Position numbers and translations under genes: made by a program | NCBI GenBank assembly: GCA_964352675.1 | Contig: CAYGSN010000036.1 | Span: forward strand, 1 to 18,463 | Length of the DNA stretch: 18,463 nt | Origin: CAYGSN01 sp964352675 | Lineage (GTDB): Bacteria; Pseudomonadota; Alphaproteobacteria; Micavibrionales; Micavibrionaceae | Direction of reading: 5' to 3' | Shown: in pieces, positions 8,555 to 16,249 of the stretch | Layout of the letters: every line of letters begins with the position of its first letter | Numbering within the stretch: the first letter of the stretch is position 1 | Notes under the pieces: model-generated | Seen by the model: the letters and a program-made list of their open reading frames with translations, nothing else | Databases searched by the model: none | What the model was told of the DNA's origin: nothing

Positions 8555-8584
8555 TTGACAATTTGGTTGTTTTATAGCTATAAA
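8555..8584 (+). promoter_or_regulatory. Sigma-70 promoter of the BKACE gene
   Basis: A consensus TTGACA (8555-8560) and TATAAA (8579-8584, five of six matches) are separated by 18 bases in an AT-rich gap directly upstream of the gene starting at 8616. A transcript would start near 8591, inside the inverted repeat described separately. This is the best -35/-10 pair I found in the window. Confidence 0.55.
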
Positions 8585-8604
8585 TACTAAAATTAAGTAT
8601 TTAT
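8580..8604. promoter_or_regulatory. Operator-like inverted repeat over the BKACE promoter start region
   Basis: ATAAATACT (8580-8588) and AGTATTTAT (8596-8604) form a perfect 9-base inverted repeat with a 7-base centre. It overlaps the -10 box and the expected transcription start, the usual place for a repressor operator. No run of T follows it, so it is unlikely to be a terminator. No regulator gene is adjacent. Confidence 0.45.
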
Positions 8605-8615
8605 GGGATATAAAT

Positions 8616-9893
8616 ATGTTCGAGCATGATCCGTTTTCTGATCAGTGGAAACAGGCAGCATCTGCGTATACGCCAAGCAACAGGTCTTTGGCTATATCTA
8701 CAGCTTTTACAGGCGTGCGCTATCATCCCGACCGTCTAAGAAAAAAAGACGGGTCAAAAGATGCTGTGCGTTTAGATAGCCTTGCATCTAATATGCCGAT
8801 CACAACCGAGGAACTTGTAGACGATGCTGTGCGTGCTTACATTGCCGGTTCCAGATACATGCACCTTCATGCAAGAAACCCCCTTACGGGTCGACAAACT
8901 GGAAGTGCAGAGGATTATAAAAACGCCTATGATGCAATTAGAGACGCTGTTCCTGGTGTCCTTTTGAGCGGTCCGACCAGCCGAAAAGAAGAAGTCGGTG
9001 ATATAATTAAATCTCAAATGGTTAATTTAAGAATGTTATCCAAGCATTTTGTGCCGCACGAAGTTGCAATGGTTGAGATGAATCGGGCCTTTCCTGCTAT
9101 TCAGGGCGGCGCAGATTTTCTAACTATTTTCACAGAGCCGGATATTCTCAATGATACGGCGCTTGATGAGTTTAAGAAAGAACTAAGATCACACCGTGAT
9201 CCACGACGCTGGCCAACTACTATTTTGAGTTACTTTAAAAAGTTATGCGCCGTCACAAGAGAGCAAGGCATTAGACACGAACTTGAAATTACACATCTTC
9301 AGAGTTTGGAAACCTTGAAAAAACTTGCGCCGTACCTGAGAGAATTTGGATTGGGCGGCGTTGGAAACCAAATTCATGCTGTTGTGCTTTTGGGCTTTTC
9401 AAAGGGGCTTCCTATAGAGCGCCAAGCTTTTAACAAAGCTATGAAGAAACTAACAAAATTAAGCAAGAAACTAGGTGTACCCATTTTGGTATCAGTTGGA
9501 GCTGTTATCAGGCCGAATGAAGCTTCAGAGATAAAAGGAGGTCGTTCTCATGGGCAGGGTCTCGAGGATGGTAAGCATGATTACCGAGAAGTGATTGAAT
9601 GGGTAGTTGATCACAACAAAACTGCAGAATCTCGTGGTGTTCTTCCTGTTAGTATTTTCAGAACAGGACTAGAGGATGCTCCTGTCATGTATGGTGTACA
9701 GCAAACAAACGCCTCTCTTGCATTTATGGCAAATCATATTTTGCGAGAACTGGCGGTTCCAGTTGAGCTGGATATTAACAAAGTTCGAGCGATGATGGCA
9801 GTTGATCCTGTTAATGTAGATTCTCCAATAAGCCCAGATTTGCAAAATCAAATTGATGGTTTGATCGGAGAAATTCATGCAACTATGGTGTGA
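8616..9893 (+). CDS. Beta-keto acid cleavage enzyme family protein (BKACE/DUF849, Kce-like), extended form
   Basis: The 425-residue protein has the features of the zinc-dependent TIM-barrel family that condenses a beta-keto acid with acetyl-CoA. MHLHARNPLTG contains H83 and H85, the paired zinc histidines. FRTGLED has R349, E353 and D354, with the R-x3-E-D spacing of Kce (3-keto-5-aminohexanoate cleavage enzyme). The MPITTEELVDDAVRAYIAGS segment is typical of the family's first helix. Usual members have about 270-310 residues; extra sequence lies in the N-terminal region (1-60) and around 135-230. The substrate cannot be predicted. The region is clearly AT-richer than its neighbours, with many AGA, TTA and ATA codons, which suggests acquisition by transfer. 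It has its own promoter and operator-like repeat. GGGA lies about 8 bases before the ATG. The next gene follows after 55 bases. Confidence 0.85.
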   Translation: MFEHDPFSDQWKQAASAYTPSNRSLAISTAFTGVRYHPDRLRKKDGSKDAVRLDSLASNMPITTEELVDDAVRAYIAGSRYMHLHARNPLTGRQTGSAEDYKNAYDAIRDAVPGVLLSGPTSRKEEVGDIIKSQMVNLRMLSKHFVPHEVAMVEMNRAFPAIQGGADFLTIFTEPDILNDTALDEFKKELRSHRDPRRWPTTILSYFKKLCAVTREQGIRHELEITHLQSLETLKKLAPYLREFGLGGVGNQIHAVVLLGFSKGLPIERQAFNKAMKKLTKLSKKLGVPILVSVGAVIRPNEASEIKGGRSHGQGLEDGKHDYREVIEWVVDHNKTAESRGVLPVSIFRTGLEDAPVMYGVQQTNASLAFMANHILRELAVPVELDINKVRAMMAVDPVNVDSPISPDLQNQIDGLIGEIHATMV

Positions 9894-9948
9894 AATATAA
9901 AAATTGTTTCATTTTATATGCTAATTATTTACTAGTGAGTTATTGCCC

Positions 9949-11658
9949 ATGAGTACACATGATACGGCCCGCGCGGCCATAGAAAAATCTCCCTTTTCCA
10001 CAAGCCCTGCAGAGGTTCAGACGGCCCGCGTTTCTATCATTGGCGGCGGCGTAACCGGCGGCGCGATTGCCAACCAGGCTATCCGGTATTATATCGAGCG
10101 GCTGAAGAGCGAACCCGGTCTTCCTCCCCTGAAAATCGATTTTTTCGAGGCCGGGGGACAGAACGGTTTTGGGTCCCCCTATGATCTTCAAACCGCGGTT
10201 TTTCGGCTGAACCAGCCCGCATCGAGCATGTCCCTCTTTGGCGATGACGGCAGCTTTGTTTCCTGGCTTGAGGACTGGGAGAGTGCCAAGGATATCAAAG
10301 AGGTTCAGGCCGCCCGCGCCCGCGTAAAAGAATGGCAGGATGCGGGCCTGAGCGATGCGCAAATCGCCTATCGGGATCCGAAAACCTATTATATGGCGCA
10401 ATCCTGGGGGCGCAATGATTTTGTCCCGCGCGATCTTTACCGTCACTACTTGGTAGATGAGCTCAGGAAACATCTGGCGCGCGCCACGCAGATCAACACC
10501 CAGCTCGGAACGCAGCAAATTGCGATTAACACGCATAATGCCTGGGTTGATAATCTGGACGATGCCGGGGATGGTAGCGCGTCTATTCGTGTCAGCAGCG
10601 CGCTGCCAGGCGGCGGGCGTATGGATATCGTTTCCGATTCCATCGTTCTTGCCACCGGACATGTTCAAAACGGATTATTGGCCGAATTTCGTAACAATCC
10701 CAATTATGCCGACACACCCTTTGACATGGCGGAGGTTGAGGCCATGACAAACGGGCTGGGCGCCGATGATACGGTTTTTATTCTGGGCACCAGCCAGTCG
10801 ATGCTGGATGCGCTGGCAGGCCTTGAAGCGCTTGGGTTCAAGGGTCACATTATCGCCGCCTCCGGCAGCGCTGTGGAGCCCTGGCCTTATGATCCGGTTA
10901 AGCACAGAACCCGGAATGTAGGTTTCCCGTTCCGCCATATCACGCAGGAAAAAATCCAGGGGCTGATCGAAAAATTCCCAGGCAATGCGATGAAGATTGC
11001 AGACGGCCTGCGCGAACTGATTCGGGATGAATTGCATGACCCGGAAACAACCAAAATCGGCGGCGGCCATGCCTTGAATTCCCTGTTGGCACGGTTGGAC
11101 GATTGGCGCACGATTATGGAGGTTTGCCCCGGCCTGCATGAAGAATGCATCGATCTGATCGATCAGTTTAAGAGCAACAGTACATTTGATGGGCGATTTG
11201 AATCTTACATGCATTTCAAGAAATCCGGCCAGCTGGAAATCATGCGCGGTCGCGTGCAGCCACACTTGACGCGGGCACTTGATAGTGGCGGGTTTGAAGT
11301 TACGTTGAGAGACAAGGTTGATGGCGGCCGTGAATTTACCCTTGAGGTTTCAGCGTTGATGAATTGCGCGGCGATGCAGCGCGCGCCGTTTCATCAGGAC
11401 CGGCAAACCGGCGATATCAATGCGCATCACCCGCTGGCCGATATTGCTCTGAGAGGCAAGTTCATTCAGGCCGATGTAAAGGCCAATCAGCTTGCCGCGC
11501 ATGCAGATCGTCCGGAGGGGCAAGTCGCTATAGCTGGCCCGGCGCGCGGGGCACAATGGGGCGTGCCGTATACGCGCCCTGAATTCGGCGACGCGGCCCG
11601 CAAAGCCGTCGATCATGCTCTGAATGAGGCCATCAAGCGCCAGGCACTGTCGCTTTAA
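9949..11658 (+). CDS. FAD/NAD(P)-binding protein (NAD_binding_9-like flavoprotein)
   Basis: The product has 569 residues from ATG 9949; a TTG two codons upstream is also in frame but less likely. The N-terminus carries a Rossmann dinucleotide motif, VSIIGGGVTGG (GxGxxG at 32-37). It is followed by FEAGGQNGFGSPYD and FRLNQPASSMSLFG, which resemble the G.G.AY...LLN.P...M pattern of the FAD-NAD(P)-binding family. A second nucleotide-binding-like segment lies near 270-285 (DDTVFILGTSQSMLDAL), and a conserved-looking GPARGAQWGVPYTRPEF block near the C-terminus. It is probably a cytoplasmic flavoprotein oxidoreductase or monooxygenase of unknown substrate. No strong ribosome-binding site is visible. 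It may be read through from the BKACE gene, but its base composition returns to the window norm. It converges with the minus-strand gene ending at 11682. Confidence 0.75.
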   Translation: MSTHDTARAAIEKSPFSTSPAEVQTARVSIIGGGVTGGAIANQAIRYYIERLKSEPGLPPLKIDFFEAGGQNGFGSPYDLQTAVFRLNQPASSMSLFGDDGSFVSWLEDWESAKDIKEVQAARARVKEWQDAGLSDAQIAYRDPKTYYMAQSWGRNDFVPRDLYRHYLVDELRKHLARATQINTQLGTQQIAINTHNAWVDNLDDAGDGSASIRVSSALPGGGRMDIVSDSIVLATGHVQNGLLAEFRNNPNYADTPFDMAEVEAMTNGLGADDTVFILGTSQSMLDALAGLEALGFKGHIIAASGSAVEPWPYDPVKHRTRNVGFPFRHITQEKIQGLIEKFPGNAMKIADGLRELIRDELHDPETTKIGGGHALNSLLARLDDWRTIMEVCPGLHEECIDLIDQFKSNSTFDGRFESYMHFKKSGQLEIMRGRVQPHLTRALDSGGFEVTLRDKVDGGREFTLEVSALMNCAAMQRAPFHQDRQTGDINAHHPLADIALRGKFIQADVKANQLAAHADRPEGQVAIAGPARGAQWGVPYTRPEFGDAARKAVDHALNEAIKRQALSL

Positions 11659-11681
11659 ATTCTTTTATTGATAGGTGTTTT

Positions 11682-13445
11682 TTAACGAGCGCGGAGCTGT
11701 TCTTCCAGAATCGCTATGCGTTCCTGCATGCGTTGGCGCTGGTCTTCCAGCTTTTGCTGCGCATCGGCCAATTGCGATTCCATTTCGGCGAGTTTGACCA
11801 GCTGTTCTTGCTGCGTTACCTGCGGATCGAACAGCATAGCTTCCAGTTCTTTTTTCTCCATGGAACACTGCGTGCGCTCGCGCTGGAGCTTCTGACCGAG
11901 CAGTTTGAGTTGGCGCTCGGCTTCGTTAAAACGCATCGTCGCGCGCTCCAGGTTCCAGTCGCCAGTGGCGATGCTGCTGCGCTCCTCACGGGATTCACTT
12001 AAAGAGAGATCCAGCTCGTCATTCAGCGCTTTGTTCTCCTGCGACAGGGCTTCCAGCTCGGCTTGCAATGCATTCACCTTTGCCATCAGATCGGAATTGA
12101 TTGTGTCAGATGTTACGGCTTCCTGCACGGTGCTAGGGGCGGATGGTTCTACCCGGCCCAGTGATGAGAAATCCGCTTCGGCGGATTGCTTCTCCCGCGT
12201 GACGACCATGCCCGGAAATTCAGGATCGTTATTGGTCAGGATAGTTTCCTTTGGGGAAGCCTTTCCAGTGGCGCGCTTCTGCGACTCTGCCGCTTCGGCG
12301 GGTCGGATGTCCTGCGCCGCTGCTTCCAGTCTCCGGGTTGCGGGCATTTTATCGATTTCCGATTCCAGACCGATCGGGCGCACGAAACTGTCGCCGGTAT
12401 CCAGACCTTCAAACCCGCTGGAGGCTGCCGGGATGGCGGGAGCGGCGGCCACGCTGATTTCCTCCATCATTTCTTTTTCCACAGGAGAGGCTGAGGCGCT
12501 TTCCACAGTTTCCGGCCTTGTAATGTTGATGTCGCCATTGGCTTCACGCATATCGGCACGCTCGCCATAAACAGGCGGACGCAAGAGATCCCGTGAAGAA
12601 GATTGTGGCTCAGGGGTCAGAGATTGTTGCGCGGCACCCGTATCAATCGGCGGCGGTGGGCTGGAATGGGCCGGATCGGTGGCAATAATGCCGGGGTCTT
12701 CTTCAATTTGGGCCGCGATTTCATCAATGGCGCGGGTGCGGGTCTGGCGCTCGTCAACAATGTTCACCGGCTGGTTTTCCGGGATGATTTCGGTGATCGG
12801 CACCTGTTCGAATTCGGCTTGCTCAAAGGCAATGGCTTCGTTGATCGCCATGTTTTTGGCGGGGTCCAGCGCCGCATTGTCACCGCGCACCACTTCGCGC
12901 GCACCGCTTGCGGAGGCTTGTTTGACGATGCCGCCGGCCATGCAGGTCTCAAAATCCTTCGCCGCATTCTGAAAGCCCAGCATATAGAAGCGGAACTCGT
13001 TGCCCTCAATGGTTAGGTCTAGCGCGCTGGCATCACGCATGGATTTGTAAAATTCTTTGTGGCTGCTCAGGCTCAGGCTTATGAGGTTATCGCCCAGCGC
13101 AAAGCCGGTCAGATCCTGCTTCGGGCCGCCGGGAAGGGAGGCCCGCACCTTGTAGGTTTTACCCTTTTCAAAGGCTTTCTGGCGGAAGTTAATGTTCAGC
13201 GTCTCCACCCACTGGTCGGATCCATCGATCTGCATGACAAAGCCGTTGTTGAATTCGCTGCGGATCGCGCAATTCTGCACGTTGCTCTTGGTTCCCGGCA
13301 GTTCGGACAGGCCGACGGCCCATGCGCCAGAGGGATAGAAGTATAATTCCGGCTGCGCGGCTCGCACAGAAGGCATTGTGGCAAAAACCCCTGCCAAACC
13401 AACGGCCAGTGCGAAGAATGATGTTTTCATCCTGCTATGTCTCAT
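11682..13445 (-). CDS. Exported protein with disordered linker and C-terminal coiled coil, function unknown
   Basis: The product has 587 residues. An N-terminal signal peptide (about 1-29, FALAVGLAGVFA core, likely cleavage SVRA/AQ) points to the periplasm or cell surface. Residues 30-170 form a compact domain with two cysteines (NCAIRSEF and FETCMAGG) that could form a disulfide. Residues about 200-440 are rich in Pro, Glu, Ser and Ala and look disordered. From about 445 to the end the sequence is a long charged coiled coil (for example ALQAELEALSQENKALNDEL, ending in AILEEQLRAR). I do not recognise the family. The first domain faintly resembles small secreted alphaproteobacterial proteins such as IalB, but I cannot support that. 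ATG 13445 is used; ATG 13430 is an alternative that still keeps the signal peptide. Only 23 bases separate its stop from the convergent neighbour's. Confidence 0.7.
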   Translation of the reverse strand: MRHSRMKTSFFALAVGLAGVFATMPSVRAAQPELYFYPSGAWAVGLSELPGTKSNVQNCAIRSEFNNGFVMQIDGSDQWVETLNINFRQKAFEKGKTYKVRASLPGGPKQDLTGFALGDNLISLSLSSHKEFYKSMRDASALDLTIEGNEFRFYMLGFQNAAKDFETCMAGGIVKQASASGAREVVRGDNAALDPAKNMAINEAIAFEQAEFEQVPITEIIPENQPVNIVDERQTRTRAIDEIAAQIEEDPGIIATDPAHSSPPPPIDTGAAQQSLTPEPQSSSRDLLRPPVYGERADMREANGDINITRPETVESASASPVEKEMMEEISVAAAPAIPAASSGFEGLDTGDSFVRPIGLESEIDKMPATRRLEAAAQDIRPAEAAESQKRATGKASPKETILTNNDPEFPGMVVTREKQSAEADFSSLGRVEPSAPSTVQEAVTSDTINSDLMAKVNALQAELEALSQENKALNDELDLSLSESREERSSIATGDWNLERATMRFNEAERQLKLLGQKLQRERTQCSMEKKELEAMLFDPQVTQQEQLVKLAEMESQLADAQQKLEDQRQRMQERIAILEEQLRAR

Positions 13446-13594
13446 GATAAATCCATTTGAAATCCAGTGAAGTGACTACACAACATTTCTAACATTAACA
13501 TTCCCCTTAACACCGCACAATCCCTTTATAGGGGCCGCTCTATTTTTGATTTTTGGGCTGTTTTTCGCGGGCGATGCGCGATATAGTATTCCTT

Positions 13595-13900
13595 ATGAGC
13601 CTTGAGACACTTATCACCGAAATACAGCAAAAACTCTCCCTCGTTCCGCCGCTGGGCGCGAAGTATAAATTCGACTTCGGCGATGACGGTGTGGTCTATA
13701 TGGACGGCACACAAAGCCCGCCTGTGATCACCCAGGACGATATCGGTGAGGTGAACACCACATTCGAAAGCAAGCTCGAGGTGTTCCAGGGCATCGTGAA
13801 TGGCACCCAAGACCCTACAATGGCCTTCATGATGGGGAAGATGAAGGTAAAGGGATCGATGGGATACGCCATGAAGCTGAACAGTCTCCTTGAAGATTAG
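13595..13900 (+). CDS. SCP2 sterol/lipid-binding domain protein
   Basis: The 101-residue single-domain protein matches small bacterial SCP2 proteins: MSLETLITEIQQKL, then KYKFDFGDDGVVYMDG, and the C-terminal FMMGKMKVKGSMGYAMKLNSLL, which is the hallmark segment (G.l...G.m..a..l..l) of the fold. It would bind acyl-CoA or other lipids in a hydrophobic tunnel. Start ATG 13595 gives the family's usual N-terminus; an upstream in-frame ATG at 13574 is possible, and neither has a strong ribosome-binding site. It is divergent from the exported coiled-coil gene, and 11 bases separate its stop from the start of a decayed thioesterase gene, so the two probably formed a lipid operon. Confidence 0.9.
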   Translation: MSLETLITEIQQKLSLVPPLGAKYKFDFGDDGVVYMDGTQSPPVITQDDIGEVNTTFESKLEVFQGIVNGTQDPTMAFMMGKMKVKGSMGYAMKLNSLLED

Positions 13901-13911
13901 GGCAAGTTCCC

Positions 13912-14094
13912 ATGAACCTATACACCCGGCTCCTTCTCACGCTTATCGGATGTTTCTTCAAGCCCCGGATTAAGACCTCCTGCGTGCGCATTCACTGAAA
14001 AATGTACGTGTTGCCCACCGATCTGGATATAAGCGGGCATATGAATAACGGCCGAGGAATCCCTGCGCGAAACGACAAAAGCATAAACCCATGA
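13912..14094 (+). pseudogene. Remnant of an acyl-CoA thioesterase (4HBT_2 / THEM6-like) gene
   Basis: Starting at ATG 13912 the frame reads MNLYTRLLLTLIGCFFKPRI, like the N-terminus of hotdog thioesterases of this family. It then meets TGA at 13996-13998 and continues in the same frame as VLPTDLDISGHMNNGR, the diagnostic (V)LPTDLD.N.HMNNGR(Y) active-site segment. Similarity stops after the Arg codon at 14053-14055, and the frame ends at TGA 14092. Family members have about 160-180 residues, so roughly the last two thirds are gone. The relic has an in-frame stop and a 3' deletion and abuts the fadL terminator. It follows the SCP2 gene by 11 bases, as expected for a former second gene of that operon. 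Confidence 0.7.
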
Positions 14095-14122
14095 AAAAAG
14101 CCGCCTCAAAACAAGGCGGCTT
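14094..14122 (-). terminator. Rho-independent terminator of the FadL gene
   Basis: On the minus strand AAGCCGCCT, loop TGTTTTG, AGGCGGCTT form a perfect 9-pair hairpin (14122-14098) followed by a T-run (14099-14094). It lies 22 bases after the FadL stop codon. The plus-strand copy is flanked by A-rich sequence on both sides and may also stop transcription from the SCP2 side, though its downstream T-run is poor. Confidence 0.92.
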
Positions 14123-14143
14123 CTCAAATCAAAAAACGCTCTC

Positions 14144-15382
14144 TTAGAATTTGTAGTTCAACCCAAAGGAGAGCAGCGCGGCATAGGTGTCATCCGCGGT
14201 GGCCTGGATGTTGTATACTTCGCGGGTCAGGGAAATATCTTCGTCCTCAATATCGATATAAGTCGCAGCAAAGTCAAAGGACATATCTTCATTGTATGTG
14301 TAGGTTGTTCCAACAGAGAACCAGTTGCGGTCACCATCGGGGTTCAGTGTGCTGCGGGTTACATCCGTTGTTGGTGTCTGGTCATATTGGTAACCCGTCC
14401 GGAACGTCCATGTGTCGTTGGCCTCATATTCGAAGCCAATCCCGAAAGCCCATGCCGTTTGATAGTCAAAGAATGTCTGCGCAATCGGTCCGCCGATAGA
14501 GTTCGTAACCTGCAAGTTGTCAAAATCACTCCAGTTATGCCAGTTCGCACTAGCCAGCAATGTCCACTGATCACCCAATTCTTGCGCGATCGAGAAGGAG
14601 GCAATATCCGGCACCTTAATGGTGGCATAGGCATTGGTAGAAACACCGTTGGTGTCCACAGAGCCTTCCAGCTCATGCTTGATACCGGAACGGTAATCCA
14701 CGCCAAGGCGGGAACCGTCCCATGGCTCCAGCAAAAAGCCAACATTGTATCCAAAGCTGTTGTCATTTCCTGTCAGGCGTACATCAAGGTCGGTAACACC
14801 GTTATTTGTGATGCGCTGCAAATTTCCGCGTGCTTTTTCCATGATCAACGTGGCGCCGATAGAAAACCAGTCAACGGGCTGATACGCGACTGTTGGCTGG
14901 ATATCAATCGTGCGCAATTCGGTTTTTGTCGAGGCGGCGCGGCCGAAGAAATCCGGGTTGTATTGTGATCCCAGACCGAAAGGTGCAGAAACCCCAATCC
15001 CGATCCACCACGCATGGTCGTCCGTGATTGGCATCGCGGCGTAGAGGTTTGGAATTTCATTCAGACCGCCAGGATTGCCGCCGTCATCGGCAGGAGAAAA
15101 CGCCGCGCCGAGTGATGTGGTTCCATTGTCCTTAAGATCGGAATTCGTGTAGAGCATGTGAACGCCAATATTGGCTTGCGCCCGGTCCAGATGGGTCAGA
15201 CCGGCCGGGTTGTAAAACAAAATACTGGCATCGCGCGGCATTGCGGCTTGTCCGGCATAAGATGTTCCCAAACCAGAAACGGATTGTTCCTGAATGTAAA
15301 ACCCGGCGGCCATCGCCGAAGCGCTGCTGAGCGCGGTTCCCATGAGGGCCAGTGTAGCAATTGATAAAATTCTGTGTGTCAT
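14144..15382 (-). CDS. fadL: FadL-family outer-membrane long-chain fatty acid (hydrophobic compound) channel
   Basis: The product has 412 residues from ATG 15382, which has a clear GGGAGA about 7 bases upstream; longer in-frame starts to 15481 would spoil the signal peptide. The signal peptide is about residues 1-25 (ATLALMGTALSSASAMA). The mature protein begins AGFYIQEQSVSGLGTSYAGQ, the FadL hatch-domain start, followed by DASILFYNPAGLTHL with the family's NPA motif. Alternating beta-strand patterns continue to a C-terminal aromatic residue (GLNYKF), as in outer-membrane barrels. It would admit long-chain fatty acids or other hydrophobic compounds and so feed the beta-oxidation enzymes at the left of the window. 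FadL relatives also carry aromatics (TodX type), so the substrate is not fixed. It is transcribed alone and ends at a strong terminator. Confidence 0.93.
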   Translation of the reverse strand: MTHRILSIATLALMGTALSSASAMAAGFYIQEQSVSGLGTSYAGQAAMPRDASILFYNPAGLTHLDRAQANIGVHMLYTNSDLKDNGTTSLGAAFSPADDGGNPGGLNEIPNLYAAMPITDDHAWWIGIGVSAPFGLGSQYNPDFFGRAASTKTELRTIDIQPTVAYQPVDWFSIGATLIMEKARGNLQRITNNGVTDLDVRLTGNDNSFGYNVGFLLEPWDGSRLGVDYRSGIKHELEGSVDTNGVSTNAYATIKVPDIASFSIAQELGDQWTLLASANWHNWSDFDNLQVTNSIGGPIAQTFFDYQTAWAFGIGFEYEANDTWTFRTGYQYDQTPTTDVTRSTLNPDGDRNWFSVGTTYTYNEDMSFDFAATYIDIEDEDISLTREVYNIQATADDTYAALLSFGLNYKF

Positions 15383-15568
15383 GTCAGTTTCTCCCAAAGC
15401 TGTAAATAAATCTATTATCGCAAATTTAGAGGTGAGGCTTTGCTCTATGCGAATCTGTTCGATAGTATACTTAAGGTCCAATTAAGCAGAAAATCAGACG
15501 TCACAACAGGGGAGATTGTTTGTGCTTCGCAACATAAGGGAGAAGTCTGTGACATTAATACAACAATC

Positions 15569-16234
15569 TTAGGGTTGTGGGGAGGGGCGCATCACAACTT
15601 TTCGCCGTATGTCCTCCAGCATGAAGTCCGCTGTGTCCTGCAGGCGGTAAATGGACATTAAATCGTTGTTGGGCCCCATCAGGTAAATAAATGTAGAGTG
15701 ATCCATTGTGTATTCGTTCAGATTATCATCCTCAACCTTGGTTGCGAATATCCGGTAGTTTTTAAGCACATTGTCAATTTGCGGCTGCGTTCCTGTCAGA
15801 CCAATCAGGCGCGGATGAAACAGACTCACGTATTCTTTCAAAACATCTGGTGTGTCGCGCTCCGGGTCAATTGTAATCAAAAGCGGTTGAATTTGATCGC
15901 CATAGGGGCCGAGTTCGTTCAGCACCTTGGTGATTTTCTGCAGCTCGGTCGGGCAAATGGCAGGGCAATAGGTGAAGCCGAAATAGATCAGCTTGTATTG
16001 TCCTGCAAAGCTTTCCTCCGTGATCTTGTTGCCATTATGGTCGGTTAGCGTGAATGGCCCGCCGATTTTCAAGCCCGCGACCGGCGCAGCATTTGTGGCC
16101 ACGCTATCGCCCTGTTTCAAAACGCGGGCGGTTTCAAATTGCATCTGGTAATATGCGACAGCCGCGCCAACGGCCAAGCCAATCAGGCAAAGAATGGCGG
16201 TGCGAAGAAGACGGTTTTTGAGTTTCTGGTTCAT
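15569..16234 (-). CDS. SCO1/SenC/PrrC-family copper chaperone
   Basis: The 221-residue membrane-anchored thioredoxin-fold protein has one N-terminal transmembrane helix (about 11-29) followed by a periplasmic domain. The copper site is complete: C90 and C94 in YFGFTYCPAICPTELQK, and H179 in EYTMDHSTFIYLM. ITIDPERDTP at 120-129 is also characteristic. It would deliver copper to, or reduce, the CuA site of cytochrome c oxidase. No oxidase subunit gene is in the window, so here it is an orphan. Its start lies 15 bases after the stop of the GNAT gene on the same strand, so the two are probably co-transcribed. Its ribosome-binding site is weak. Confidence 0.95.
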   Translation of the reverse strand: MNQKLKNRLLRTAILCLIGLAVGAAVAYYQMQFETARVLKQGDSVATNAAPVAGLKIGGPFTLTDHNGNKITEESFAGQYKLIYFGFTYCPAICPTELQKITKVLNELGPYGDQIQPLLITIDPERDTPDVLKEYVSLFHPRLIGLTGTQPQIDNVLKNYRIFATKVEDDNLNEYTMDHSTFIYLMGPNNDLMSIYRLQDTADFMLEDIRRKVVMRPSPQP

Positions 16235-16249
16235 AGAACCGAATTCATA

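Noticed and set aside
8534..9948. An insertion sequence or integron cassette carrying the BKACE gene
   Set aside because: No transposase or integrase, no terminal inverted repeats flanking the gene, and no direct-repeat target duplication could be seen by eye.
9940..10668. A 242-codon minus-strand open frame opposite the flavoprotein gene
   Set aside because: The plus frame carries the GxGxxG motif and the minus translation has no family features.
13996..13998. In-frame TGA of the thioesterase relic as a selenocysteine codon
   Set aside because: The frame loses all family similarity soon after at 14055 and ends at 14094; a truncated gene with a stop is better explained as a pseudogene, and this family is not known to contain selenocysteine.
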